Positions 50,661-60,201 of a DNA stretch of 64,000 nt are shown here, in pieces. The notes below the pieces were generated by a model. It was not told where the DNA came from, made no database searches, and worked only from the letters and a program-made list of their open reading frames with translations. The position numbers and the translations under genes were made by a program. The DNA is taken from positions 18,002,893 through 18,066,892 of the forward strand of contig JAKJHU010000030.1 of the NCBI GenBank assembly GCA_022316685.1. The letters are read 5' to 3'. This DNA is from Progne subis subis. Taxonomy: Eukaryota; Chordata; Aves; Passeriformes; Hirundinidae. The first letter of the stretch is position 1. Each line of letters opens with the position of its first letter.

Positions 50661-52230
50661 CCTGGGGGGTGATCAGGGTTGGGTCTGTGCCCATGAGCCG
50701 TTGCAGGCTGGAGCCGTGTAGCGGATGATCTGCACCAGTGACCAAAGCTAGTTCCTTTGCACAATTGTCCTCCCACTCTTGTTTAAAAACTATCATCCCT
50801 GCCTCATCAAAAATCAATCTGCAGGTTTGCTTTATGTCAAATGGGAGCATGTCATCCCCTCCAAAAACACTATCAATGAGAGTAGAAACCATTGCTGAAT
50901 TGATCCCTCTGTCAGTGATTGCTTTAACAATTGCTTGTACATCCTTAGGATTTACCGGTGAGTACGTTCTCTGGTTTCCGCCTGCCCCCCCCACTCGGAC
51001 TGGGAAAGCCAGTGTGGCCGATGGACCCCAGTCAGCACAGGCAATTTTTATTTTCCTCCAGTCTGTGAGAGGAGTTCGTTCTTTTTCTGACTTCCCCTCA
51101 ACCCGAGTAGAAACATTGTTGTTACTGATTTTGTATACTGTTACTACTTCTCTGTCGGAGCCGGAGCCGGAGCCAGAGCCGGCAGCAGAGGACTGGCTGT
51201 CCCCGTCCCAGCTAGAGTCCGATTCAGAGCCGGAAGTCGACTGACTGGCTGCTTCCGGGCTCCAGACCCTTTTGGTCAGGCTCCGACCCCGCCCCTTTCC
51301 CTCAGGGCTGGGCCGTCCCTTCCCTCTGGGCCCCCGCCCCTTTCCCTCAGGGCTGGGCCACTCCTTCCCTCTGGGCTCCTGCCCCTTTCTCTCGGGGCTG
51401 GGCCGTCCCTTGCACCTGCACTCCTCCCGCCTTCTGCTGTGGGAGCTTCTCGCCTTAGAAAAACGTGCTTTTTGGCAAAGATTAGCTTCCGTTATCTCTT
51501 TGAGCTCTTTTCCCTTTTTCTGCTCGCATGCCCCCTCGTTAGCTAACAAGCTCTCTTCGTTTTCATTGGCAAAGAGCCCACTATCTGAATGACCTTCTTT
51601 GTTTTCTGTCCTGCTTTCCTTCTCGGATTCAGCGCTATCTTGAGGTGCATAAGGTGGGGGTCCCTCCCCCGCTTTTCCAGCATTCCTAGCTTCTTCAGCT
51701 AGATTGTTGTAAAATGACTGCATCTCTTTTATCGCCTCAGCGAGTGACCTTGAGTTTGGAGGCTCTGAAACGAGCTCTTGCTCCTCCGAGCCTCTGCACT
51801 CCGCAGAACTAACCCCATCAACACTCTGCACATTATCACTAATTTTCAGACTGCATTCTTTTACACTCTGAAAATTCTCAACAACAGTTCCCTCTGAGAA
51901 AGTTTGCGTCGCTGCCGCGATACCCAATTGAGGAGAAATCTTTAAACAATTTCGGGCAGCTTTCCATGTTTCTTGCTCATGCAGAGCCTTCTGTAAAGCT
52001 TCCACGACCCTTCCCCATGCCTTAAGATTTTTCCCTGAGCCAGAAGACATTGTGTCTTCAGCAAGAGCCTTAGTGCATTGATCCCAAACATCTGGGTGGA
52101 GGATATCCACCGGTCTATCAATAATACTAAGTTGCAAAAGCCTCGTCACTGCGAGGGTAAAATCTTTTGCTTTACAATCAATTCCCCACTGCTTATGAAT
52201 CTGAGATACGACCTTCATGAGGGCTTCCAT
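50617..52230 (-). CDS. gag: Retroviral Gag, C-terminally truncated (matrix, linker, N-terminal capsid)
   Basis: A 537-residue open frame that would encode the structural polyprotein assembling at the inner membrane. The ATG at 52230 is the first ATG after the predicted transcription start and sits in a good context (A at -3, G at +4). No glycine follows the initiator, so no classical myristoylation signal is present. Residues 1-96 form a Trp-containing helical matrix-like domain resembling avian alpharetroviral matrix. Residues 162-185 are helical, and a PPPY late motif lies at 191-194. A basic Arg/Lys/Ser stretch (256-275) runs into three 15-residue Pro-Ser-Pro-Glu-Gly-Lys repeats (273-317), then a Ser/Gly/Asp-rich segment (329-359). 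Residues from about 404 resemble an N-terminal capsid domain. The frame stops at the deletion junction before the major homology region, so nucleocapsid is absent. No internal stop or frameshift is seen. The family call is by pattern, not by search. Confidence 0.88.
   Translation of the reverse strand: MEALMKVVSQIHKQWGIDCKAKDFTLAVTRLLQLSIIDRPVDILHPDVWDQCTKALAEDTMSSGSGKNLKAWGRVVEALQKALHEQETWKAARNCLKISPQLGIAAATQTFSEGTVVENFQSVKECSLKISDNVQSVDGVSSAECRGSEEQELVSEPPNSRSLAEAIKEMQSFYNNLAEEARNAGKAGEGPPPYAPQDSAESEKESRTENKEGHSDSGLFANENEESLLANEGACEQKKGKELKEITEANLCQKARFSKARSSHSRRREECRCKGRPSPERKGQEPRGKEWPSPEGKGRGPRGKGRPSPEGKGRGRSLTKRVWSPEAASQSTSGSESDSSWDGDSQSSAAGSGSGSGSDREVVTVYKISNNNVSTRVEGKSEKERTPLTDWRKIKIACADWGPSATLAFPVRVGGAGGNQRTYSPVNPKDVQAIVKAITDRGINSAMVSTLIDSVFGGDDMLPFDIKQTCRLIFDEAGMIVFKQEWEDNCAKELALVTGADHPLHGSSLQRLMGTDPTLITPQAQAEGLRAHEVMPT
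51280..51414 (-). repeat. 45-bp tandem repeat in gag (three copies)
   Basis: Three copies of a 15-residue unit of the form RGKxxPSPEGKGxxP are encoded in frame. Copies differ by a few substitutions. The product is strongly basic and likely disordered. It lies between the late motif and the capsid domain. Confidence 0.8.
51649..51660 (-). other. PPPY late-domain motif in Gag
   Basis: The minus strand encodes Pro-Pro-Pro-Tyr at Gag residues 191-194, between the matrix-like and capsid-like domains. In known retroviruses this motif recruits NEDD4-family ubiquitin ligases for budding. Its location between matrix and capsid matches alpharetroviruses and several other genera. Confidence 0.8.
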
Positions 52231-52234
52231 CCTC

Positions 52235-52239
52235 CTCAC
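52235..52239 (-). promoter_or_regulatory. Possible splice donor just before gag ATG
   Basis: The minus strand reads CCC/GTGAGG five bases before the gag ATG. A donor in the leader is usual for producing spliced env RNA. The match is short and no acceptor has been assigned. Confidence 0.3.
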
Positions 52240-52332
52240 GGGTCCTGGGGCGTCCCCCTCGCCGAGCTGGCCCGCCGCTCGGCCGTCGTTCACCCGTCCA
52301 GGCGACTCCCGATCTCCCGGGCGACTCCCGGA

Positions 52333-52345
52333 GGTTTCGGCACCA
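52333..52345 (-). other. Primer-binding site matching tRNA-Phe
   Basis: The plus strand reads GGTTTCGGCACCA, which is the 3' terminus of vertebrate tRNA-Phe including CCA. The minus (genomic RNA) strand therefore carries TGGTGCCGAAACC, a 13-nt complement, two bases after the LTR end. The next bases do not continue the tRNA match, so the site is shorter than the usual 18 nt. Well-studied avian alpharetroviruses use tRNA-Trp, so this primer differs from theirs. Confidence 0.85.
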
Positions 52346-52347
52346 CT

Positions 52348-52640
52348 TGCTGCCTCCGCTGAGGCGTAGCGACCTGGTTCGGGAACGACACGGCAGCCAC
52401 AGCCAGGCTGCTCGGACCACCAGCTCACAGACACCAGTGTGGTGGACGGCTAATGGCGTTTATTAACTGATTACATGGAGTTATAAAACCTCTGTTTGCT
52501 ACATCACATCCGTCTGCTTACGTTACAAGTTAGGTGTTGCTTACCTTATCAAGGACACTAACCAACTAAGTGTTGAGGGAGGGGTTCTGTCTGCCCGTAC
52601 AACGCGATATCTTCCGACCGCCTGTCCCTAATCTCCCACA
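52348..52640 (-). repeat. 5' LTR of the provirus
   Basis: This 293-bp LTR reads TGTGGGAGATTAGGG at its sense start and ends CTCAGCGGAGGCAGCA. On the minus strand it shows a TATA-like TTTTATAA (52481-52488) followed by AATAAA (52459-52464). Transcription would be expected to start shortly after the TATA motif, so the poly(A) signal lies close to the U3/R boundary. It matches the left LTR exactly by eye. It is followed by a 2-nt spacer and the primer-binding site, which identifies it as the 5' LTR. Confidence 0.95.
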
Positions 52641-52645
52641 GCTAC
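52641..52645. repeat. Target-site duplication GCTAC, right copy
   Basis: Pairs with 49396-49400. Its position inside the older solo LTR shows where the provirus integrated. Confidence 0.85.
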
Positions 52646-52688
52646 AGAGCTGTAAACATCTCACAAAAGCTCACATAATATGGCAACA
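52641..52688 (-). mobile_element. Older solo LTR (copy B), 5' part, interrupted by the provirus
   Basis: The minus strand begins TGTTGCCATATTATG, as does the copy at 18807. It continues on the far side of the provirus at 49400. Its outer flank CTCCCA (52689-52694) equals 49145-49150, confirming that both fragments belong to one insertion. Confidence 0.9.
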
Positions 52689-52694
52689 CTCCCA
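52689..52694. repeat. Target-site duplication CTCCCA of solo LTR B, right copy
   Basis: Partner of 49145-49150, now more than 3.5 kb away because of the nested provirus. Confidence 0.85.
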
Positions 52695-53356
52695 GACAGG
52701 TTTGTAAATGGACATCAGCAGAACTGAGAGCCTATAAACCAACCTCCAAATGGTACAGGAAAATACGGTGAGAAGTTTGCAGTATTTGACCAGCTTGTTC
52801 AGCAGGTCTGCCCAACTGCTCTGCATTGCAGAGAGAGAACCACAGAGCAGGGAAAGTTTTGAATTTATGTTAAACATGGGAGCCAGGCATGTTGTACCTG
52901 AATGCAAGTATCTGGCCACATCTGGCATTCTGTGACTTACACAAGCTGCGTCTGGTCTCTGTGTAAAGTTTCATTTCCAGCCTGTGAAACCATAAAGAGG
53001 ATGGGTTGACAGAAGTGTGCAAGGAAGTTGCAGCCTTCCCTATGGGCACCATATGGGGTGCACACTCTGCAACACATGGTGGAGAGGGTAAAGCCTTCCT
53101 TCTTCCCAGCTCCTGGTTAAAATGCTTTGGATGCTTCCAGCCTGAGAAGTTGCCTCTGGGATTCCCCTGGACATTGTAGTATGACATTCAAGGAATGTGA
53201 AACTATATTTTTATTTTAACAATCACACTAAAAGAACTTAAGCATAGGTCAAGACAAGGTAAACAGACTGAATGGTCTCACTTTTTTTCAGTAACAGTTA
53301 TGCAGTATCTGAAAAATCTTTATTTTCACTGCTTCTTTCATTCTGTTTTTTAATAG

Positions 53357-53360
<4 letters not shown>

Positions 53361-53395
<35 letters not shown>
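53361..53395. repeat. Poly(A) tract
   Basis: 35 consecutive A. Confidence 0.95.
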
Positions 53396-53397
<2 letters not shown>

Positions 53398-54152
53398 AGA
53401 GGACCAGTCCACATGTCTGCTATAACTGGAGATTTCTGAGCCTAATATGATCAGGGTGTTTTTTGTTTGCCCCATAGAGCTTGGCTGCTTCTTAGCTGTG
53501 GATTATGGCCTGTCATAGCAAAAACAGCTTTTATCAGTTTTAAACTGAAGGAAGTTTCTCAGGTGAGTATTTTTAATTTAAAAATTCTAGAAACCAATAA
53601 AAGTGTTTGGCTTGAAGGAGATGAGTTGGAATATGTTTTGGTGCAAAAAAACAGTTGGAGACCTCATTAAATTCTCTGGGAGACAGAGACTGGCAGGGCT
53701 CACATGTTCTGCAAGAGATCTGGATTTTATTAGACTACGTGCTGTGGATCTGTCATATTCAATAAAATGAGACTTTGGTTTCTATTTGTTTCTTAATTAA
53801 AGTGTTTCTTAGGAAGATCTGCTACCTAAAAGAAGATACCAGTAAAATAAAAAAAAAGACTCTCTGACCATAAATGGTCAGTGTCAAATGACTTATTTAA
53901 TGCAATAGTAAATCCCAATAGCAAAAATGCATTTCACTCCTTCAGAACTCAGTACTTCTGTTGGTTTGGTTTTTTTTTTTCAATCTACCCTGTTGTAGCA
54001 CATTTTCAACACCCAGTTCACCCAGTTCCTGCCTTGGGTACTGTTCAAGGTCTCAGCGCTATAAGATTTCCAATATAAGAGGGTGCCATATAGTCATACA
54101 AGAGAAAGGAAAGTGAAGAAACAAGTAACGGGTTTCCTGTATATTTTTAAAC

Positions 54153-54207
54153 AAAAACCAAACCAAACCAAACCAAACCAAAAAAAAAAAAAAAAAAAAA
54201 AAAAAAA
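54153..54207. repeat. (AAACC)n microsatellite ending in poly(A)
   Basis: Five AACCA-phase units followed by 27 A. Confidence 0.9.
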
Positions 54208-54786
54208 GAAGTCAAGACCAACATCTGATGACTCTGCATGAGTTTAAAAAAAAATCCAGGAAAATGAAAGAGAAAGGTTACCTTCATAGCTCAGGGTGTG
54301 CTTTGTGTAGTAAGTGTTTTGTCCTAGGATTTTCTCCCTAAGAGAAAGTCAAAGACAGCAAAGAAAGCAATCTTCACTGTAAAGCTGGCAAATATATCCC
54401 TAAATGTGCACATTGCTTCCAAATCAATGTTGATAAGGCAAAAACAAAACAAAGCAAAACACTGGAATTGTTGAAAACAGACTAGAGGCTGCCCTCAGGG
54501 AAGTCAAGTACAAGGACTGGACAAACCTGACAGGCAGAGGGACCTTTATTCATTCCCAGAGCAACTATACAGTTTCCTCCTAATAAGACATTAAGTTACA
54601 TTGCTAAAATTATGTGGTTCCAAGGTCTGAAAGGGGCTATTAGTCTTTTCTCAGTAAACCCAGTGGTAAGTAGATAAACTCAAAGACACCAGCCTGAAAC
54701 AAAGTCTTATTTAACACATTAAAGAGAGCATCTCAAAAGAGTTTACTTTTTAAAATGGGGAGAAGATGGTAGAATGATTTTCCACA

Positions 54787-55017
54787 TAAGCAAAAAACAA
54801 ACAAAAAAACAAAACAAAACAAACCACACACACACACCAAAAAAACCCCATGATGTACAAAGTATCCAAGAGTAAATAGCAAAACACAATTCAATTTTTT
54901 GTTTGGTTGGTAGGGGTTTTTTTGGTGTGGGTCGTCCCCCCTCCCCCGTTTGTTTGTTTGTGTTTATTTGTTTTGTTGTTGGTATATATATATAATTTTT
55001 ATTATTATTATTATTTA
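54787..55017. repeat. Inverted A/C-rich and G/T-rich repeat
   Basis: The left half is CAAA/CA-rich, the right half GTTT-rich. A perfect 17-bp core pairs 54833-54849 (CACACCAAAAAAACCCC) with 54913-54929, around a 63-nt loop. Outside the core the halves remain roughly complementary. The right half ends in a TA run and ATT units. Confidence 0.8.
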
Positions 55018-56011
55018 GTTTCTTCTTGTATAACTTCTTCTTCTTGTATAACTCTCACACCAGTAAAACAGCCCTGAAAATGAATCAGCAGTATTAACTC
55101 CCTTGGCAATGATGTGCTGTGGGGGGCAGATTCTCCTTTCTCATGTATAGTTAAGAACTGCATTTGTTTTTCTTTTTTTTATACTGAACATACTGCTCTT
55201 TGTTCTCACTAGGAGGAAAGCAATCAAACAAACAAACAAATCCAACCAATAAACTAAAAATAAAACTCCAAAACTGAAAGCCCCAGTGAAGCAAGAATTT
55301 AATTCTCTATTAATAAATGAGGGCAACAGAGACTGGGGAGTGTATATATAGAAAAAGTCCCTTAAGTGCCAACCTAACAATTTCATTGAGCTTTTTTTTC
55401 ATGCAAGCTCTGGAAAGAAGCTTATTAAATTATTTACTCTTACTTTAGACACAGCACTTACCTTAGGAGATTCTGGCTGGAAGCTATCTGCAGCCTGCTG
55501 TTAGAAACACTGCCTTGTGCCAAAGCAGGAGTGCAGGAAGAAGAGATGAGTAGATCCAGAGATTCAGTTTTGTCTGGGCATTTTGAGGTGGTTTGCTTTG
55601 CTCAGAATGGGCTTTCATCAGCAATGCAGTTACTGCAAACACTGCACTGGGGCTCAGCTGGGCACTGTTGGGTCTGGTGGCACCAGTGTGAAGAACTTTG
55701 TGAGTGGGGAGCTGTGTGTGGCTGACAATTTGCCGTGGACCTGCTTCTTTTTATCCAGACCTGATGATATCTCCAGTATTGCCTAAAGCATAAGTAATGC
55801 TGCAATGACCATCATGTTTTGCTTCTCTGGGTCTGCCATCCTTCCCTAGAGTATATCCCAGTTTATCTTCCTAATTTTCAAAGATCTACAGTTACTCATG
55901 CCCTACCTGTCCTTTTCATCAGTTAGCAGCTAGGCTGGCTCCTTCTTTTATTCTTTAGGTGGCTGTGTTGTTGATTTAAATCCTTCTCCCTGCCCCAAAT
56001 GCCTTTCTAAC

Positions 56012-56049
56012 TTTTTTTTTTCTTTTTTTTCTTTTTTTTTTTTTTTTTT
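56012..56049. repeat. T-rich tract
   Basis: T-runs broken by two single C. Confidence 0.9.
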
Positions 56050-57886
56050 AATGTGCGAGATAGATATAATTTTCAGAGTTTTAGGCCTATCAACCTGTTT
56101 GCAGCTCAGCCTCACCTCAAAACTCACTTTGGGTTAAAGCAGCAGCTGCCATGAAAAACCAGCTAAGCACCTGCCGGTGTATTGCCACAAAACCTGTCAA
56201 CTGGGAATTAAGAGCAGAGTAAATTGTCTTAAAGCTTTCCATGACACTCCTTCCCTCAGACCTTCCCACTACTGCTTGTTATTCTGCTTATTATTTTCCT
56301 GTTATGATTTCCCTAAAACTGAGGCAAGTTCTTGGTGCCTGGAGTTAAAGCCCACAGTGCAGTAAGATGATTCCTGGCCAGCAGTCAGTCTGCTTGTCAT
56401 GCACAGAAGGGAAGGGATGTTTGTGTTTAGGGCTGTTAGTGGAAAGCTGTGGACTCTGACACTGAAAAAACTTAACATATCTTAGCTGTCACATCCTTGC
56501 AGCCTTTATCATACTAGGTACCACAGAATTTTGAATATGGTTTTAGTAACATATTAGCATGTTTATAGACTAACCATGTGGAGGTGGTGTTTGTTGTTTG
56601 CCTCACAGCCTGATCCACTTCAGAGCTTGCCTGAAAACAAAAGGCAGCTTAGTCAGTTTTCTCATATAAGCAGCAATTCTTTGAAGAGATGCAAAGAGGC
56701 TTTCACAGCTGTTAAAAAGCAATGCTAGGACACTTAATATACCTTCCTTCTAAATTATCTCTATGTTTCAGAAGGGCTAGAGTATTTGTACAGGATTATG
56801 TTGTGCTGCATCTGCCTGGGAAAACATGATTTTGTGGGTTCCTTGTGAACTGTACTTTAAAATATCAAAGACCTCACATTTTCTCTTGCCTGTTCTTAAA
56901 CCTCAGCTTGCCGTTTCTTAGTCTCCCCGAGAGCTACCGCCCACCTCCCTGCCTGCTGTCCTCAAACTGCTCTGTATGAACAGGGGCAGAGGCTGTGAGT
57001 GAGATCACTCCTGTCACACTTTGGTGCTGGGTCAGTCTTGGGCTGAGGGGAAGGAGCAGCTCTATGGATGGTCTGCAACATCCCTCTCCTGCAGCCCTTT
57101 CCCTTCTGTACCTGATGCATGTGGGCTGTGGAGCTGCAGGGCACACAACAAAGGCCTCCATGCCAGTCTGAGGCAGAGGAATTGGCCACAGTGATGTTCC
57201 TGAGGAGCAGACAGCAAGAGCAATCCATCCTTTCCCAAAGCCATGGATGGCTGCAGTGAGTTTCTCTTCCCCACTGGCTGTCCACCCTGGCTATAAGCAG
57301 GGTCTATTAAAATCTTCACATTGTGTATAGGTGGAGGTGCCCCTCACACTGTGCCCTTCTTCCTCTGATGAGGAACCAGGAAACCCAAAATGTGGGAGAG
57401 CTGTGGAAATGGCAGCTCCCTTGGAAAGCTGAGAGTTTGGAAAAATTGTGAGGTTTGTGCTTTTGTAAGGCTGAGGTCATGAGACGACTTCACAAAAGCC
57501 ACCAAGGCGAGCTGCAGTAGGTAATAGGTGATCTCAAAATGGTTTGTACTGTGGTGCTGCTTAGAGGAGTAATTCCCAACCTGGTTAAACAAACACATGG
57601 ATCCTTCTCTTGCCACACACCCTCCAGAGTGCCCACCCAAGCTGGAGGGCATGGCTCTGTCTGTTGGGCACGTCTCTTTACACAGTGCTCAGCTGGGCTG
57701 TGGAGAAGCTGTTTTTCTGCCAGGCAATAGATCAGACCCGCTGTGAAGGTCTCACCTGCTCTCTAAAAGCCTGAGCACCTTGTTATCTCCTTCTTATTCT
57801 GCGCTTTTTGGGAGAATTTCAATGTCATCACTATATATCTCAACATATATCTCAATTTTCTTTACATAAGGCAGGAGTAGTCATAT

Positions 57887-57987
57887 CCTTTCTCTCTCTC
57901 TTTTTCTTTCTTTCTCTCTCTCTTTCTTTTTTTTCTCTCTCTCTTTCTTTCTCTCTCTCTCTTTCTCTCTCTTTTTTTCCTTCCTTC
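57887..57987. repeat. Uninterrupted 101-nt polypyrimidine tract
   Basis: Every base is C or T, mixing CT, TTTC and TTCC units. After one A-TT break the pyrimidine-rich sequence continues to 58001. Confidence 0.95.
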
Positions 57988-60188
57988 ATTCCCTCCCTCC
58001 CAAATATCAGCTTGTTAAAGTTTAAGATTCTAGGGTCTACACTCCTACATTCATTAAGATATTAGAAAACAGACACAGGTTCAGTATATGTGATTGAGTT
58101 AATAGGGATTTTACTTTGCCTTTCAGCTGTCAGTGATGCCATTGACTACAAGTGCATTAAGAACCCTTGGAAAACCTCACTGGTCTCCACGATTCTATGC
58201 TTTGTCCATTCTTTTGCCACCAACTCAGAAGCTAAGTGGTGGCTAAAGAAAGAAGATAAAGAGCTGTGTTTCTTTAGAGTTCCATGCTCAGAACCTCAGA
58301 GAAGTTATAAAGATAGGATAGCATTTAATAATGCTAGAATGCTCCCCTTACCTGCCCAACAGTAACTACTAACAAACCTCTATACAAATGTCAGCAGTTC
58401 CCTCAGCAGTAGCTGCTCAGTCTCCTTTTTCAGGCCCTAGAACAGGCACCAGGCAGTAGCAAATTTGCTGTCTTTCCTGGCAATAATATTTCAAATATTT
58501 GTGTTGTTCCTGTAGTTTTAATATCACTCATTGTGGCAATATGGTTGCTAATGAAGTAAAAAGCTGCATGACTCAGAAACCTCCTCTGTAAGGACCTGAA
58601 ATAAGTGTAAATATATACAATTTCTGCACGTGAACGACAGACAATTTTCCTTTCCAACAAAAGGTTCAAACTGCACATCTTTGCAATGCAAGTAACAAGA
58701 CTCCTGAGAGCCATCTTGCTAATGTGAAGGGAACAGCTCATAAAAATACATTTGTTCATATTTTATTTGCTCTGTTTCACAATGCTCAGGAGTTGTTATT
58801 GTCCAGTTCTTTAGAAATACATATAATAAAACAAAGCTATAGCACAGCTTTTAGCTGGTATTTGCTAGAAGTCCAGCTGGTGGGAGATCCAAAAACAACT
58901 CATAAGTTGCTGCTCACCAAAGCCACTGACAAGGGTATGGTTTCACCCCCTTTTCCCCAACACATAACTCTTACTATAGAGATCAATTTGTAGCAGATCT
59001 CAAATTCCACCCTGGACGTTCAGTGATTGCTGATAAAATGCAACCATCATGTAGTAATTTCAACATCTGCAGAACTGGGCCATTAGTCATTTCACTGATA
59101 AATACTGCTGCTGGCTGTCAGGGTCCACATAGCCTTAAAATAAAGGTTACCCACAACAGAATGATTGGAGTTTGAAAACTGAAGCATGTGTTCATTTGTT
59201 TTGAGATGTATTTAAAAATACAATACAGTATGTGCTAAATTAATGATCACAGGCAGAGATCAGATGGTTGGTACAGGAAAAAGAATCCACATGCCATGTG
59301 CCTGCTTCTGCTGTGATGTGATGGAAATTAGTTTAAATATATCTCTTACATCTGTTGATTTTTGGTTCTACTTTTGAGTAATAATCCAATCTGTATGGGT
59401 ATTTAAAAAATAATTTAGCTCCATACTGCGGCAAAATTTATTATAAAACTGTAAATAAACCAAAATGAAGATTGCCCAAGTCCCAGGAATGCAATAACAT
59501 AAACAAATAGAGATAGATAACTCATTTTAACACACATATCAAATATTATTTAAGCTGGCAACCTTCTGGGTTTTTCATTATATCGTATATCATGAAGCAA
59601 CCTTTAAGGTTATGTAACAGCTGTAAATATAGCCCCGATGCAATTAATGGTTAAAAGAGGTTTGACAGAAGCACTGTCTTTCTTAATTATTCAGCTATCA
59701 GACCTAGAGAGGCTTTGTTGATCCAGCAGCAGCAGACTTCTGCCCTCCAGTGTAACTCTGACTTGTGCTGAGCATTCAGTGAATCTGAAGCACTGTTTGG
59801 AAAAAAAAAGGGAACTTATCTCCTTTTCCATGATAAACATAATTTGATACTTTTTGTCTACCTGAATGCCTTTTTTCATAAACACTGAGCTAAGTGCTGT
59901 GTCAGACCCAGCTGCCCAAAGAGACCTTAGGTCTGCAGTCCCTATTTAGGGCCACTTTGAAGCACCTGGTACTGTGTAATCACACACACAGGTGCTTTCC
60001 TGAGCTGGCAATAGCTAATTATGCCCATACACAGGTGATCTTCTGGCCTTTTTGGCCAGATCAGCTTTGAAAATGTTCTCTTTTATTCTATTCTAGAAGA
60101 ACTGTGTTTTTGCATTAAAACACCTCACAGGCTCAGGCTAATTTCAGAGTGGTTTTAATTAAATCTTGGTGCCCTAATGCACAGTGGA

Positions 60189-60201
60189 GGGGGGGGGGGG
60201 G
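60189..60201. repeat. Poly(G) run
   Basis: 13 consecutive G, preceded by GGA. Confidence 0.9.

Larger units (their letters stand above)
49401..52640 (-). mobile_element. Internally deleted endogenous retrovirus with identical LTRs
   Basis: A complete proviral frame reads on the minus strand: 5' LTR (52348-52640), tRNA-Phe primer-binding site, 118-nt leader, truncated gag, env transmembrane remnant, polypurine tract, 3' LTR (49401-49693). Both LTRs are 293 bp, start TG and end CA in sense, and I find no difference between them. The flanks carry GCTAC on both sides. The 3,240-bp length is far below the 7-9 kb usual for a full retrovirus: the C-terminal capsid domain, nucleocapsid, protease, polymerase, integrase and most of the surface subunit are absent. 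The element therefore lacks its own enzymes and would have needed them in trans. Gag looks alpharetrovirus-like; the transmembrane subunit is of the CX6CC type found in gamma- and alpharetroviruses. The identical LTRs imply recent integration (inference). It interrupts an older solo LTR. Confidence 0.95.
52695..57886. other. Unique DNA with simple repeats, no gene seen
   Basis: Holds several A- and T-rich tracts and the inverted A/C-G/T repeat at 54787-55017. No coding exon was recognised. Confidence 0.5.

Noticed and set aside
50549..50776. A 75-codon minus-strand frame across the deletion junction
   Set aside because: It overlaps the end of gag in another frame and lacks any domain; probably a shadow.
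50738..51244. A 168-codon plus-strand frame, and a further one at 51272-51592
   Set aside because: They are antisense to gag and follow its codon bias and repeats; no independent support.
52231..52434. A 68-residue N-terminal extension of Gag reading through the primer-binding site into the LTR
   Set aside because: The upstream start is GTG, not ATG. No ATG occurs in this stretch on the minus strand, and the first ATG, at 52230, has a good initiation context.
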